Positions 23,107 to 34,528 of a stretch of DNA of 64,000 nucleotides are shown here, piece by piece. Positions within the stretch are counted from its first letter, which is position 1. Each line of letters opens with the position of its first letter. The DNA comes from Mantis religiosa (Eukaryota > Arthropoda > Insecta > Mantodea > Mantidae): contig CM060947.1 in NCBI GenBank assembly GCA_030765055.1, forward strand, positions 54,759,891 to 54,823,890, written 5' to 3'. The position numbers and the translations under genes were made by a program. The notes under the pieces are model-generated. The model ran no database searches. It had not been told where the DNA came from and worked only from the letters and a program-made list of their open reading frames with translations.

Positions 23107-23373
23107 ATGGCGGGTGAACAAAATCGTAAGATAAGCCTTGGGACAAATTTCTCATCGATGGAGAAAGAATTGTTAATTGAACTTGTTACGAAATACAAGG
23201 ATATCATGGAAAATAAGAGGACGGGTGCGGTGAGTATTAAAGAGAAAGATGCCAACTGGGAAAAGATTGGTAACGAATTTAATTCAAAAGCATGTGTCAC
23301 TACTACAGGCACCAAACAACTTGGTCAGTATTACGTAAATTTAAAACGAGGTGCTGACAGAAGTGGCAAGTGA
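23107..23373 (+). CDS. Myb/SANT-like DNA-binding protein of Harbinger element
   Basis: An open frame of 88 codons from ATG at 23107 (an upstream Met at 23077 is in frame, but its 10 extra residues are hydrophobic and look unlike the family). Residues 10-85 match the Myb/SANT-like domain found in insect Harbinger accessory proteins: an opening NFSSMEKELLIELVTKYKDI, a central tryptophan in ANWEKIGNEFN, and the closing TGTKQLGQYYVNLKRGAD. In autonomous PIF/Harbinger elements this protein helps carry the nuclease into the nucleus and to the element's ends. Here the frame ends soon after the domain, so it may be a first exon or a truncated copy. It lies inside an element that lacks a working nuclease. 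Confidence 0.65.
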   Translation: MAGEQNRKISLGTNFSSMEKELLIELVTKYKDIMENKRTGAVSIKEKDANWEKIGNEFNSKACVTTTGTKQLGQYYVNLKRGADRSGK

Positions 23374-23459
23374 CTTTAACTTTTCAAGACGGGAGGTGGA
23401 CAATGTATTATCCACATAATTCAGTGAATTATAAAATCGCCAAGTTATTAATACTTGAA

Positions 23460-23645
23460 GCAAAGGCGAGATTGGCATATTCCTTTCGATGTATGTTCTA
23501 ACCTCTCTTGTACTTCCGCAGTAACCTTCAGAGCAACTTGTTTCGACAGTTTATACCTCTGTTGAACATTTTCTTTTGATAGTTCCTCAAAATTATTTCT
23601 CCTCATAGGCCGTACTCTATTACGAATGTCATTTAGACGGTTTTA
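23460..23645 (-). pseudogene. Harbinger nuclease N-terminal fragment
   Basis: On the minus strand an open stretch reads NDIRNRVRPMRRNNFEELSK followed by ENVQQRYKLSKQVALKVTAE. It resembles the segment ahead of the catalytic domain in Harbinger nucleases (..F..RYRLSK..........). No DDE part follows. It is opposite in orientation to the Myb gene, as is usual in these elements. Confidence 0.5.
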
Positions 23646-23783
23646 AATATAGCAACTGGACGTCAACAGCTAGGTTCATGCCCGCCATCTTGACTATTTT
23701 CAATTGTTAAGGACTTAACAACAGAAATATGGCTTGTTAGTTTAACAAGAGTGTTTTAAGCTAACACTTGTTGGTGATATCGG

Positions 23784-24229
23784 GCATAGGTGATGCAAAC
23801 CTATAACAATAATAAAAATGTTCTTTCATTTCTGTGAATTTAAGTAAAATATTGTAACATTTTTATCAAATATTTTAACATCTTTGCCAAATATTTTCTT
23901 CTTTTTAGCATATAATAATCCTCTTCTAGTCATGAAATATAAACCTCAAGCCTGCTAAAGAGGCCTTTGAGTAATATCAAGCGGTCTTTCATGCCCGATA
24001 TAGAATGGAATGCTAAGAAAAATATCCTATATAAATAAAAACTCCATTCATGTGTTGCTGCGTTAGGTGTTACACAGATCTTTAGTTCGTTGGCGGTAAG
24101 TGCACACCAATTCACGTGACACATCGACATACTACTTGGAATATCTTCTCCTCTTGGACTGTAAGTAGAAAAACTAATATAGATACTGTCTCGTAAGTAA
24201 TGTCTTTTAAGAAAAGCAATTATTTGAAA
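23784..24229. other. AT-rich spacer, no gene recognised
   Basis: Nothing beyond short open frames without domains. Confidence 0.4.
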
Positions 24230-26170
24230 TATGTTTTGACAAGCAATTAATTTATTTTCAAAGGAGAGACCATCAGATTCTATGAGCTTGAGCTATCGTT
24301 CAGCAATGTTTATTATCCTACGATGCACCAGTGTCTGGTTTCTGATGCGAAGAATTTGGTGACACCTACTTACACTGCTTCAAAATTGTCAACATTTCTT
24401 CCACGTAGAAAATGGGCCATGGGTCGAAAAAGATAATAATCTGATGGTACGAGATCAGGGCTGTATGCTGGATGTGGTAGCAGTTCGATTCCTCCCAATT
24501 CCTGAGTTTTTTCTATGGTTGTTCGTGCAGTATGGGATATTGCATTGTCCTGTTACAATAGAATTCTACGAGGGCTGTTCAATAAAGAATGATCACAATC
24601 TTTTTTTTTTTTTTTTTTTTTTTTTTTCAACATACTCTTCCTCATAATTTTGATGGTTCTTCTCAAAATAGTCTCCCCTGAATGCGATACACTTGTCGCA
24701 GCGTTTCTGCCAGTCTTCAAAGACATGCTGGAAACCATTTTTTGAGAGATCCTTCAAAATCGCCTCCGCAGCCTTCACCACTGCTTATGATGATGGATAA
24801 TGCCTCCCACGAAGGCGATTCTTCAAGTTAGGGAATAGAAAAAAGTCACATGGGGCTAAATCTGGACTTTAGGGAGGGTGAAGGATACACTTCACGTTGA
24901 TTTTTGCAAGATATTCAGCAACATTGGCCATATGCGGCCGCACATTATCGTGGAGCAGCATCCAGCCTGCTTCACGTAAATGTGGTCTTTTGCGCCTGAT
25001 ATGGACTTGCAATGTTTTCAGGACATCCCTGTAGTATTGCCCAGTTACTGATGTGTGTGCAGGTACAACATGCTGATAAACCATTCCATGAATATCAAAG
25101 AATGAGATGACCATAACTTTCCCAGCAGAAGCAATCACTTTTGCTTTTTGTGGGTTGGTGATGAAGGAGATTTCCACACTGAGCTTTGCTGTTTGCTCTC
25201 AGGATCAAAATGATGTAGTCAAATTTCATCAGCAGTGATTACGTTTGAAAGAAACTTCGGATCTTCCTCTAACATCAACTTTAACTGCATGTTACCTCCA
25301 TTGCAGCGTTAGGCGATACTGAACATGTCTGAACTTTCCTGGTTCTCACAGGCGGGAACCAGGAGTACCGACAATGAAGCTACTACGGCGTATTTGTTTC
25401 ACATTAAGCTATCAGAATATAATAAGATTGAATTTTAGTGCGAAATATTATGATCGTAAAAAATTATGATCCTTCTTTATTGAACAGCCCTCGTATTTCG
25501 GTTAACTAGTTGGGTATTTCTGTCTCATTTCATAAGCTCTTCCAGTTGTTGAGCATAAAGATCCGCATCAATCACTCACCCCTTAAGAACAAACTCCCAA
25601 CACCTTCAGAATTCTACCAGACACACACTACTTTGGGACCGAATTGATTTTTTTTTTAACAATGACTTTCGCAGGTTGGCGGGGATCGAGCCACTGTTTT
25701 GAGTCATCAGGGTTTTGGTAATAGATACATTTTTCATAACAAATGACAGTTCAGCTGATAAATCTATCATCCTTGGGATTACTGATAAGCTGACGACAGA
25801 TATCCACTCGACGTTCAGCCTGTTGAGGTGTCAGTTCATGAGGTGCATATCTACAGCTCTTGTATGATTTTGCAAGTGTCTTAATGTGGCGATGTATGTT
25901 ATCTCTTGATGCACCAAGTTCTTCTGAAAGCCTACTCTTCTGTGGATTTTCTCGCAAAACTTGGCGTATAACCTCATTCCATACTTTAGGTCTTTCAGAA
26001 CGTAGTAAATCTTTAGTGTTTTCGTCTCCATTGTTGAAACGCTGCAACCATCGTTGTGGCACACGCTCACTGTCAACACCTTCTCCTTCCACTGCACAGC
26101 GGCTTTATAATCTTGCTTCCAGTAGTGTTTTAGAATGACTCTTGAGTTCAAACTTTGTTATCTCCATTTT
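24230..26170 (-). pseudogene. Older mariner transposase, split by another mariner
   Basis: On the minus strand the reading starts near 26167 (MEITKFELKSHSKTLLEARL, then a stop) and runs as several frames. The helix-turn-helix part is well preserved at 25751-26092 (VPQRWLQRFNNGDENTKDLL, then ELTPQQAERRVDICRQLISN). The first catalytic motif, usually CDEKW, reads CYEKC, so the first acid is replaced by tyrosine; a TGA stands just before it. The coding sequence is then interrupted at the TA of mariner copy B (24569-25493) and resumes in frame-shifted form on the other side with pieces resembling DNA.SHTAR and the DPWPIFYVEEMLTILKQ block near the C-terminus. The terminal repeats were not located, so the limits are those of readable coding sequence. 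Confidence 0.75.
24569..25493 (-). mobile_element. Mariner derivative, copy B, nested in an older mariner
   Basis: Inverted ends CGAGGGCTGTTCAATAAAGA at 24569 and the reverse complement ending 25493, with TA at 24567-24568 and 25494-25495. Same deleted structure as copies A and C: catalytic domain without the DNA-binding half. On the minus strand the readable frame includes EISFITNPQKAKVIASAGKV and LHDNVRPHMANVAEYLAK, then the C-terminal GFQHVFEDWQKRCDKCIAFR block. One V replaces A in the usual HDNARPH. A run of 27 T lies just inside the left end. Confidence 0.9.
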
Positions 26171-27449
26171 GTGATTGTTTATTAACAACTGAAGACTGAT
26201 GCATGCAATGTGCGCAACACTGGCCATGGCATCCTGTAAATAGCATTGTCAAATTATAAAAGCCCAATAAATTTTCCAAAACACCAATATAAAAAATCCG
26301 ACATCACTTATGAGACAACCTAATATAAGCTAATGCTATGGGACAGGGTCTGTCACACTGAAAGAGCAAGGGGTGAGGCGACAGGAGGCAGAGGGTGACT
26401 GACATTACAAAGGGTACAATCCCAATCATTTACAGATTGAATTTACCCGGAGGCGTCTAGTTCAACCTATAGCTTCACCCACAGGAACCTGACACGCTCT
26501 CCCCGGTGGTTGAAGCCGGAGACCGCACCCGAAAGGACGTAGGCTTATAGAGCCCTGACATGCAGAACCTAGACATCTATCGACGCAGGTTCATCCTGAA
26601 AGGACCTGTTGGATGAAGGCTGAGCTAAAACGGAGAAGAGGAAATTCGGGGGATATAATCAGCCTTCCCAGTAACCGGGAAACATCGACCAAAACCCTGG
26701 TCAAAAAGGTCGGCCTTGAGAATAGAACCATGACCTCCAGAAAGCAGACCATACCCTCTCAGTACATAGGCTAGAGAATGTAAAAACTGGTTTCTAACTT
26801 ACAAATACCTCACACCACAATTACAGCTGTATAATTTCTTGATTTATTACCATCAAAGAAAAAGCTATTTTGCGTAACATCCAGGCGTTAGTCATCAGAC
26901 TGTGAAATGAATAGAGGAATTTGTGCCCTTTGCACATAATATGATGAAGCGGCATGTGATAAACATATATTAATGGTTTTGTTTATTCGCAATTACTCTT
27001 CGTGTCATTAGGTGACCATGTGAAGGTTAAACTTCTCATTTCTTGGCAGTCTTTCAAATATTCCTATCTAAAACACGTGCCAAAGTCCAACATGTGCAAA
27101 ACTATTCACGATAAGGGAAACGTGAGAGTTAATTTTAGAAATGAGCATCAACTGCCGACATATTGTTCAGATAATTCTCTTTTACACGTGTATGATGATC
27201 TCACAAGGCCTAAAGGAACCGATCAATGAAAGTTGTACAAAAATGGTCTTTAACTTAATATTTAGGAATAAACTGGGGAGTTTCGTGATGATTTTAAGTA
27301 AACCCGGTCGGAAGGCGTGATATCGCATTTGAACCTTATTTTGATATATTTTTCATTTTGTTTTCAAATCTTTTGAAACGTTTTTTTTTATTATTTGTAC
27401 TCGTGTGTTTATCAGTTTCTAAATCATGAATTTTATATAACAATATAGA
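26171..27449. other. Intergenic; GC-richer block at 26350-26790
   Basis: Between about 26350 and 26790 the sequence is clearly richer in G and C and purine-rich. It resembles the untranslated part of a retroelement, but I can match no family. The rest is AT-rich with no recognisable gene; the open frame at 27002-27229 has no domain. Confidence 0.4.
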
Positions 27450-27765
27450 ATGGGTTCAGGGAAAGACAGGTAAATTACTTTTTGTAAGAAAACCAGGAAA
27501 CGAATATTTAATTTGAAAAAAAAAAAAAAATGGGTGATTCTCAAGCAAAACACTTCTTACAAACATCGTGAAATACTGATTTATCATATGTAGTGAATCA
27601 AGTAAAGTGCATCAAGTTTCCTGTTTTTTATGTCAATAACATTGCACAGAACAAATCATTCCAATAGCTTTTTTTTTTTTTTCAGGAAAAATCCAGTAAG
27701 TCACCTGAAGCAGAAAGAGAACCAGAAATGTCACCTATCAGAGATTTTGTTTGCAATTAAAATAA
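27450..27765 (+). repeat. Unidentified interspersed repeat (partner of 7495-7795)
   Basis: Has the same order of phrases as the reverse complement of 7495-7795: TTTTTGTAAGAAAACCAGGA, then an oligo-A, GGGTGATTCTCAAGC, AAACACTTCTTACAAA, an oligo-T, and AGAGAACCAGAAATGTCACC to TTTGCAATTAAAATAA. It lies immediately beside the large ATT array. Confidence 0.6.
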
Positions 27766-27812
27766 CTACAATACCATTTTTGTAGTATTATAGCCGCCAC
27801 CACCAGCACCAC

Positions 27813-29175
<1,363 letters not shown>

Positions 29176-29393
29176 TATATAAATGGGCATGCTTCATCGT
29201 AATAGTGACACTACATGCCTTGTTGTTGATACATGTACAAATTCATTCTTTCTGAGTTTATCGTTCTCTCTTGTTCATAGTTTATTATTTATTTCTTTTC
29301 ATATCACTTCACTATCTTTCTGTTGTCACTTAAATATCTCATTTTAATTCACCTTAGTAAATGGATGATTATATTATGACGATTATGATTATA

Positions 29394-30265
29394 TTATGGC
29401 GTAACTCTCGGCCGAATATTAAAGCTGGCTGGCGTCATCCCAGTGGTGTCGTGCGTTGACGAGCGGTAGGCCAGCAAGAACAGTGGCACCTTGACGTCCC
29501 AGTCTCGCTGATGGCTGGCCACGACCTTCCTCAACTGCTCTTCTAAGGTCTTGATGTATCTATCGACCATGCCATCCGACTGGGGATGTGGAGGTGTTGT
29601 GCGAGTCTTGTTAACCCCAAGTCTTTCTAGTGCCTCCTTCATCAGGTTGGACTCAAAATTGGTACCCTGGTCGCTGTGGAGCCCTAACGGCACCCCAAAT
29701 CGGCAGAACATTATTCCACGAGGCAGTCTGCGATTGTCTTTGCCTCCTGGTTCGGGATGGCATACACCTCCGGCCACTTGGTGAAGTAGTCCACGAGCAC
29801 CACCAGGTACTTGTTGCCTTGGTCGGCCACTGGGAATGGTCCAACTATGTCGACGGCGATCCTTTCGAATGGCGCCCCGACGTTGTACTGCTGCATGCAA
29901 CCCCAGCTCCTAGACTGGGGCCCGCGACTCGCCACGCACACGTGACATTGTCGGCACCACCTTTCGGTATCTGCTCGGAGCCTCAGCCAGTAGTAGCGCT
30001 GCCGAAGTTTGTCGATCGTCCGGTTTACTCCCAGGTGTCCTCCTGAAGTACCGGCGTGCAGTTCCTCCAAGACTTCCGGGACCTTACTTCGGGGAAGTAC
30101 CAACTGCTCCCTCTGCGTCTTCCAATCAGGAGATTCCCATACTCGGAGCAACACGCCCTCTCTGATTTTCAGTCGGTCCCATTGGGCCCAGTACGACTTG
30201 AATGTTGCGCTCCTTGGTGCGATGTCCTCCCAGGTTGGTCTTGTCCCTGCCTTCACTTCCCTCAA
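29394..30265 (-). pseudogene. Gypsy integrase, truncated and frameshifted
   Basis: The integrase zinc-binding HHCC region is clear (HAGTSGGHLGVNRTIDKLRQ, then CRQCHVC), followed by the first catalytic acid in AVDIVGPFPV and the second in SDQGTNFES. A frame change near 29711-29750 separates the first and second acids. The expected catalytic glutamate lies 35 residues after the second acid; here that position reads GMVDRY, so it is aspartate. The reading runs out at 29394 after RPRVTP, without the C-terminal part. In an intact element this enzyme would insert the DNA copy into host chromosomes. Confidence 0.8.
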
Positions 30266-30376
30266 GTGGCCCCAAGTCGGCGTCCGCCAGCTGCTCCCTC
30301 CTCAGGCCTGCGCTATCCCAGCCATCCGCAGGCACTGCCGTGACTACTTTGACAGCTGCGGCACGCTCCTTCTCTT

Positions 30377-30665
30377 TTACTCTTGTGCACTGACCGCACT
30401 CCTCTGGGCAGGATCTTCGGGACATGGCGTCTGCGTTACGTGGCTCTTCCCTCTACGATGTTCAGAGGTGAAGTCGTACTCCTGTAGCCTCTGGACCCAA
30501 CGGGCTGTCTGGCCTTCCAAGTTCCTACAGCTTAATAGCCAGGTGAGGGCAGAGTGGTCAGTCTTCAGGTGGAATGGCTGACCGTACAGGTACTTGCGGA
30601 AGTGCTCCAAGGTCTTTACCACCGCCAGTAGTTCTCGCCGGGTGACACAGTAGTTCTTCTCTGCC
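30377..30665 (-). pseudogene. Gypsy RNase H domain fragment
   Basis: The minus strand reads NYCVTRRELLAVVKTLEHFR then KYLYGQPFHLKTDHSALTWL, the typical start and middle of a Ty3/gypsy RNase H. It joins directly, near 30665, to a stretch of protease-RT linker ending RYQRVFSQG, so the polymerase core between them has been deleted. The C-terminal motif region (EHRRGKSHVTQTPCPED) is altered from the usual H.PG..N..AD pattern. Confidence 0.75.
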
Positions 30666-30669
30666 TTGG

Positions 30670-31426
30670 CTGAAGACGCGCTGGTATCGTCTCAGCAGTT
30701 GTCGAACCATCTCGAGCTGTTCTGCGGTCAGGTGTTCGGCCGCCCTCTCCAATAAGCTTTCCAGCCGGGGCCCCAGGTGTTGCGTCGGCACCGGCTCCTG
30801 TGTCTTGTCGATTGCTGTCACGCTGACCACGGGCACGCACGTTCCCAACTCCGTCCCGGCCTGGATGTCGTGATCGGTGTCCGCTAGGTTAAGCAGCCTC
30901 ACTGGCACCTCCTCTCGGCACGGCAACAATGTTCTTCGTTCGCTGTCCTTCCAGTCGCGCCGTCACCACCACCTCGCTTCTCGCGGAAACAACCACGTCT
31001 TCCTTCAAGATGACCCTGCAGATTCCAAGGCGCTCTTCGGGTTTGCCGGAGTATGACCTCTTCTCCATTGAGCCGCAGCACCTTCCTGCCGACGTCGACT
31101 GTCGCCTCGTGGCTCCTGAGGGTATCCAATCCCAGTATCACCTCCTCAGCCACCTCCGCGACGAACACCCACTAACGCACGGCACCTCGTCCCAAGGTCA
31201 ACTGCAGCAGGGCCTCCCTCTCCACGGGCAAAGTTTCGCCCGATGCCGTCACTAGCTGGTATGCTCGGCTCGGTTTTCTCGAAGGCAAACCCCTGGCCAT
31301 GTCAGGTCTGATGACGGTCACGGCTGACCCGGTGTCTACGAGCACGCGGCACAGCTTCCCTCTCACCCAACCGTCCGCGATGAGGCTGTCATGCATACGC
31401 CGGCTGACGGCTGCAGTGTCATTCAA
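30670..31426 (-). pseudogene. Gypsy aspartic protease and linker region
   Basis: The segment 31172-31426 carries the protease active-site motif LVDTGSAVTVI in a frame that begins MNDTAAVSRRMHDSLIADGW. The following frame (30899-31168) contains a second protease block, EEVILGLDTLRSHEATVDVG, matching the ILG.D.L....A.VD pattern at the end of the domain. The linker continues to about 30670. There is a frame change between the two blocks near 31170. The protease would mature the element's polyprotein. Confidence 0.75.
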
Positions 31427-31628
31427 GGGGATGGTGGTGATGGCGCCGAAGTGCTCCTCGCCACGCCGGGCCTTACTGGTTCTTCCGGCTGCTCTTCTTG
31501 GTGTCGGTCATCTTAGCGGTAATCTTCGCGGCCATGTTGCTATTTGCAACTTCCGTCTTCGTTGTTATTTCAGCCTTCATTTCTTCCATCTTCTCGGTGA
31601 TGTCGTCGTCCCGCTTCCTGACACCAAT

Positions 31629-32108
31629 TATGACTTTGTGAGTTAGTAGAATTAAAAGTCCAATTTGCCGAAATTCGAAATGTTCTGTATTTGCGTAGAA
31701 ATACACTTCGTAGCAGCAGAATTACATCACATATCACAATCTACAACACCAAGGTCGATGACAGTAACAAACAGCGTTCTGATTACATCTGTTTACATCA
31801 GCTCTGGTTACAACATCTGTTCTCATTACAACAACACTCTACGGCTGTTTTCTGCTTACAACTGACTTTTACAACTCTCGCGACTCCCTCTTGGCGAATC
31901 GTCGCCTTCTTAAATACCTCATTGATAAGTTCGAGACTGTTCTGTAGCAATCACGAGATATTTCTGGAATAAACAAGACCTTGAACGTTCTATCACCTTC
32001 CAGAACCGTAACCTAATCTATGCCGGCAAGTCCTTTAATTACAGCTATCTTTATTTGCCGGCTCTTTCTTACACAAGCCGCGCTATCGTAGATAACGGCT
32101 TCGCGACA
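31629..32108 (-). mobile_element. LTR of the gypsy element (5' LTR)
   Basis: On the minus strand it begins TGTCGCGAAGC at 32108 and ends TTGGACTTTTAATTC... CACAAAGTCAT next to the primer-binding site GGTGTC. Its 3' portion resembles that of the solo LTR family at 15662, 35344 and 46214. No second LTR is present on the other side of the internal region, so target duplications cannot be checked. The exact inner boundary is uncertain by two or three bases. Confidence 0.7.
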
Positions 32109-32918
32109 ATATGTACAAAGGTTTTATCCAAGTCTAAACAAGAAAATATCTCTAGCACATAGCATTATGTGTCCATTTTCTTATATTTCATTTCTCTCTT
32201 CCCCTTAAACACTGTCTGTATTGCGAGAAGGTATGCCACCAATTTTAATGCTGGTACGACAGTAGCATTCAAACATGAAGACACGGTGCTGTGTGTTCAT
32301 ATCCAGAGGAAGCTGGCTGTATTAGTTACTACCGCAATCACACTCAGAGCGCTATAATTTGCTTATTGTTCCTCAAAAATTGCCGCTTCTTCTCCGTAGA
32401 GGGCACTATTATTTCAAGATAGACTCACCAGGCAACAATGACGGCATTCTTGCTCAATCGGAGGGCGAGAAATAACGAATAAAAATAAACACCGTGTACA
32501 AACATAATAAATACTCAAAATAAATCGTGTTTAATTGACGAAACTTGTCCTGAAACAATTTAGAATGTATATGATTACTAGCACAAATACTAACTGCCAG
32601 CTCACCATTAAATTTAGCACCACGCTTGTGACGTCACAATATCCAGTCGTCAGAAGAATCTGACCGGAATTTATCGAACGCCACGTGGTAACTTATGGTC
32701 GATTACTTCGGTAAACGCTACATTACATAACGTTGCTCAGTAGCAAGTCGTGAACAGTTTTCTTGGTGGGGGGGGGGGCAGATGTAAAGATTTAGAAATG
32801 GCGTTATACCGTTTAAAACAGATCAGATGCTGTTTAATTGCACTGCCAAAAACACTGCAAGAGCAGAAATGTGGCGAAACATTATACATGTTTAAACATG
32901 AAGTGGGTACCTAACTAC
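32109..32918. other. Intergenic, no gene recognised
   Basis: Contains a G-run (32767-32777) and no recognisable coding region. Confidence 0.4.
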
Positions 32919-33823
32919 TAGGGCTGTTCAATAAAGACTGATCATAATTTTTTACGGTCATAATTTTTCGCACTAAAATTCAAACTTGTTATATTCTGTT
33001 AGCTTAATGTGAAACAAACACGCCGTGGTAGATTCATTGCTCCTGGTTCCCGCCTGTGAGGACCAGGCAAGTTCAGACATGTTCTGTATCGCCTACCGCT
33101 GCAATGGAGGTAACATGCAGTTAAAGTTGATGTTAGAGGATGATCCGGAGTTTCTTTCAAACGTAATCACTGCTGATGAAACTTGGCTACATCATTTTGA
33201 TCCTAAGAGCAAACAGCAAAGCTCAGTGTGGAAATCTCCTTCATCACCAACCCCCAGAAAAGCAAAAGTGGTTGCTTCTGCTGGAAAAGGTATGGTCATC
33301 TCATTCTTTGATATTCATAGAACGGTTTATCACCATGTTGTACACACATCAATAACTGGACAATACTACAGGGATGTCCTGAAAACATCGCAAGGCCATA
33401 TCAGGCGCAAAAGACCACATTTCCATGAAGCAGGCTGGATGCTGCATCACAAAAATGCGCGGTTGCATATTGCCAATGTTGTTGCTGAATATATTGCATA
33501 AATCAACGTGAAGTGTATTCCTCACCCTCCCTATAGTCCGGATTTAGCCCCATGTGATTTTGTTCTATTCCTTAAGTTGAAGAAACTCCTTCGTGGGAGG
33601 CATTATCCATCATCAGAAGCAGTGGTGAAGGCTGCGGAGGCAATTTTGAAGGATCTCTCAAAAATGGTTTCCAGCATGTATTTGAAGACTGGCAGAAACG
33701 CTGGGACAAATGCATCGCATTCAGGGGTGACTATTTTGAGAAAGACCATCAAAATTATGAGGATGAGTAAAGGTGCGTTGTCAAAAAAAAGTTGTGATCA
33801 TTATTTATTGAACAGCCCTCCTA
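32919..33823 (+). mobile_element. Mariner derivative, copy C
   Basis: Ends GGGCTGTTCAATAAAGAC near 32921 and GTCTTTATTGAACAGCCC-like sequence (ATTTATTGAACAGCCCTC) ending about 33821. Same truncated organisation as copies A and B. The + strand frame covers LKLMLEDDPEFLSNVITADE and TWLHHFDPKSKQQSSVWKSP; in the second catalytic motif the usual HHDNARPH reads HHKNARLH, so the second acid is changed to lysine. A stop (33499-33501) precedes the SPDLAPCD block with the third acid. The C-terminal block GRHYPSSEAVVKAAEAILKD is intact in the next frame. Confidence 0.85.
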
Positions 33824-34528
33824 AAATGGAACAGATTAAGTGGCCTGTACAGTAGTTAAGCACGTCTATTTTTCTAGGTGGAAAATATGTCAATCCCTCT
33901 GTTTTTTTAAGTTAAAGTTTTCATCGATTTCCTCTTTGTGAATGGAAGAAACGGCCGAGGAATTAAGCCTCTTGGCCCATGAAGTTTGTAAGAAAATACT
34001 TCGTAATTCTTTTCAATGTACTGAAACCTTTCTCTGCCTCGAGAGTTGAAACTCGAGTGGTTAGTACAATTTGCTGCATTTTCAAAGAAGTGTTTTATCA
34101 AAAAACTGAAGAGTTCGCTGACTGAAAGGATATCTTTGAATGTATCATTGTGATAAATCACTGACTGTTCATTTTATACTTTTCGTATGGGATTGTTACT
34201 TGATACAAATTTTCTCACCGAATTAGCAGGGAAAGTTTCTCTGAATGGAACAAATTCCTTTGGACCCATAATCCCAAAATATGGTACTGTTGGAATCGCT
34301 CTTTCATTTGGTTGACCATTGTGTCATACACCTCTTTAGCATCTGAATTCAGGTTCACTTCAGAACCATTTTAGTGGCTTTCTTGAGGAAGGAGCAAAGT
34401 TATCATCAACCTGGTATCTTCTATTGTTCTCACGAATTTCAGACACGGTTGATTCAAAACACCGTAAAGCATTAAATACTGCAACCTTATCGGCACTTTG
34501 TATATGAATGGTGTTGTACAAAATGTGA

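Larger units (their letters stand above)
21950..23783. mobile_element. PIF/Harbinger-like element containing a mariner
   Basis: Inverted termini CCGATTTCACCAACAGATGT at 21950 and, reversed, CCGATATCACCAACAAGTGT ending at 23783 mark the element; they differ at a few positions only. Inside are a Myb/SANT-like gene on the + strand (23107-23373) and, on the minus strand, a decayed fragment like the N-terminus of a Harbinger nuclease. That gene pair, in this arrangement, is the hallmark of PIF/Harbinger transposons. A mariner (22101-23013) sits inside its left part. I could not see a convincing 3-bp target duplication. Confidence 0.7.
29394..31628 (-). mobile_element. Ty3/gypsy internal region, deleted for most of gag and the RT
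   Basis: Minus-strand LTR retrotransposon. From the right: the primer-binding region (GGTGTC next to the LTR at 31620-31627), the start of gag (KRDDDITEKMEEMKAEITTK), then an abrupt passage to a protease with VDTGSAVTVI, a linker region, then RNase H and integrase. Gag beyond its start and the whole reverse transcriptase core are missing. The left end stops within the integrase at about 29394, 220 bp from the ATT array. It is markedly GC-rich compared with everything around it. It cannot move on its own. Confidence 0.85.

Noticed and set aside
29551..31646. Several long + strand open frames in the GC-rich block
   Set aside because: They lie opposite the gypsy protease, RNase H and integrase reading frames; GC-rich sequence has few stops, so they are shadows.
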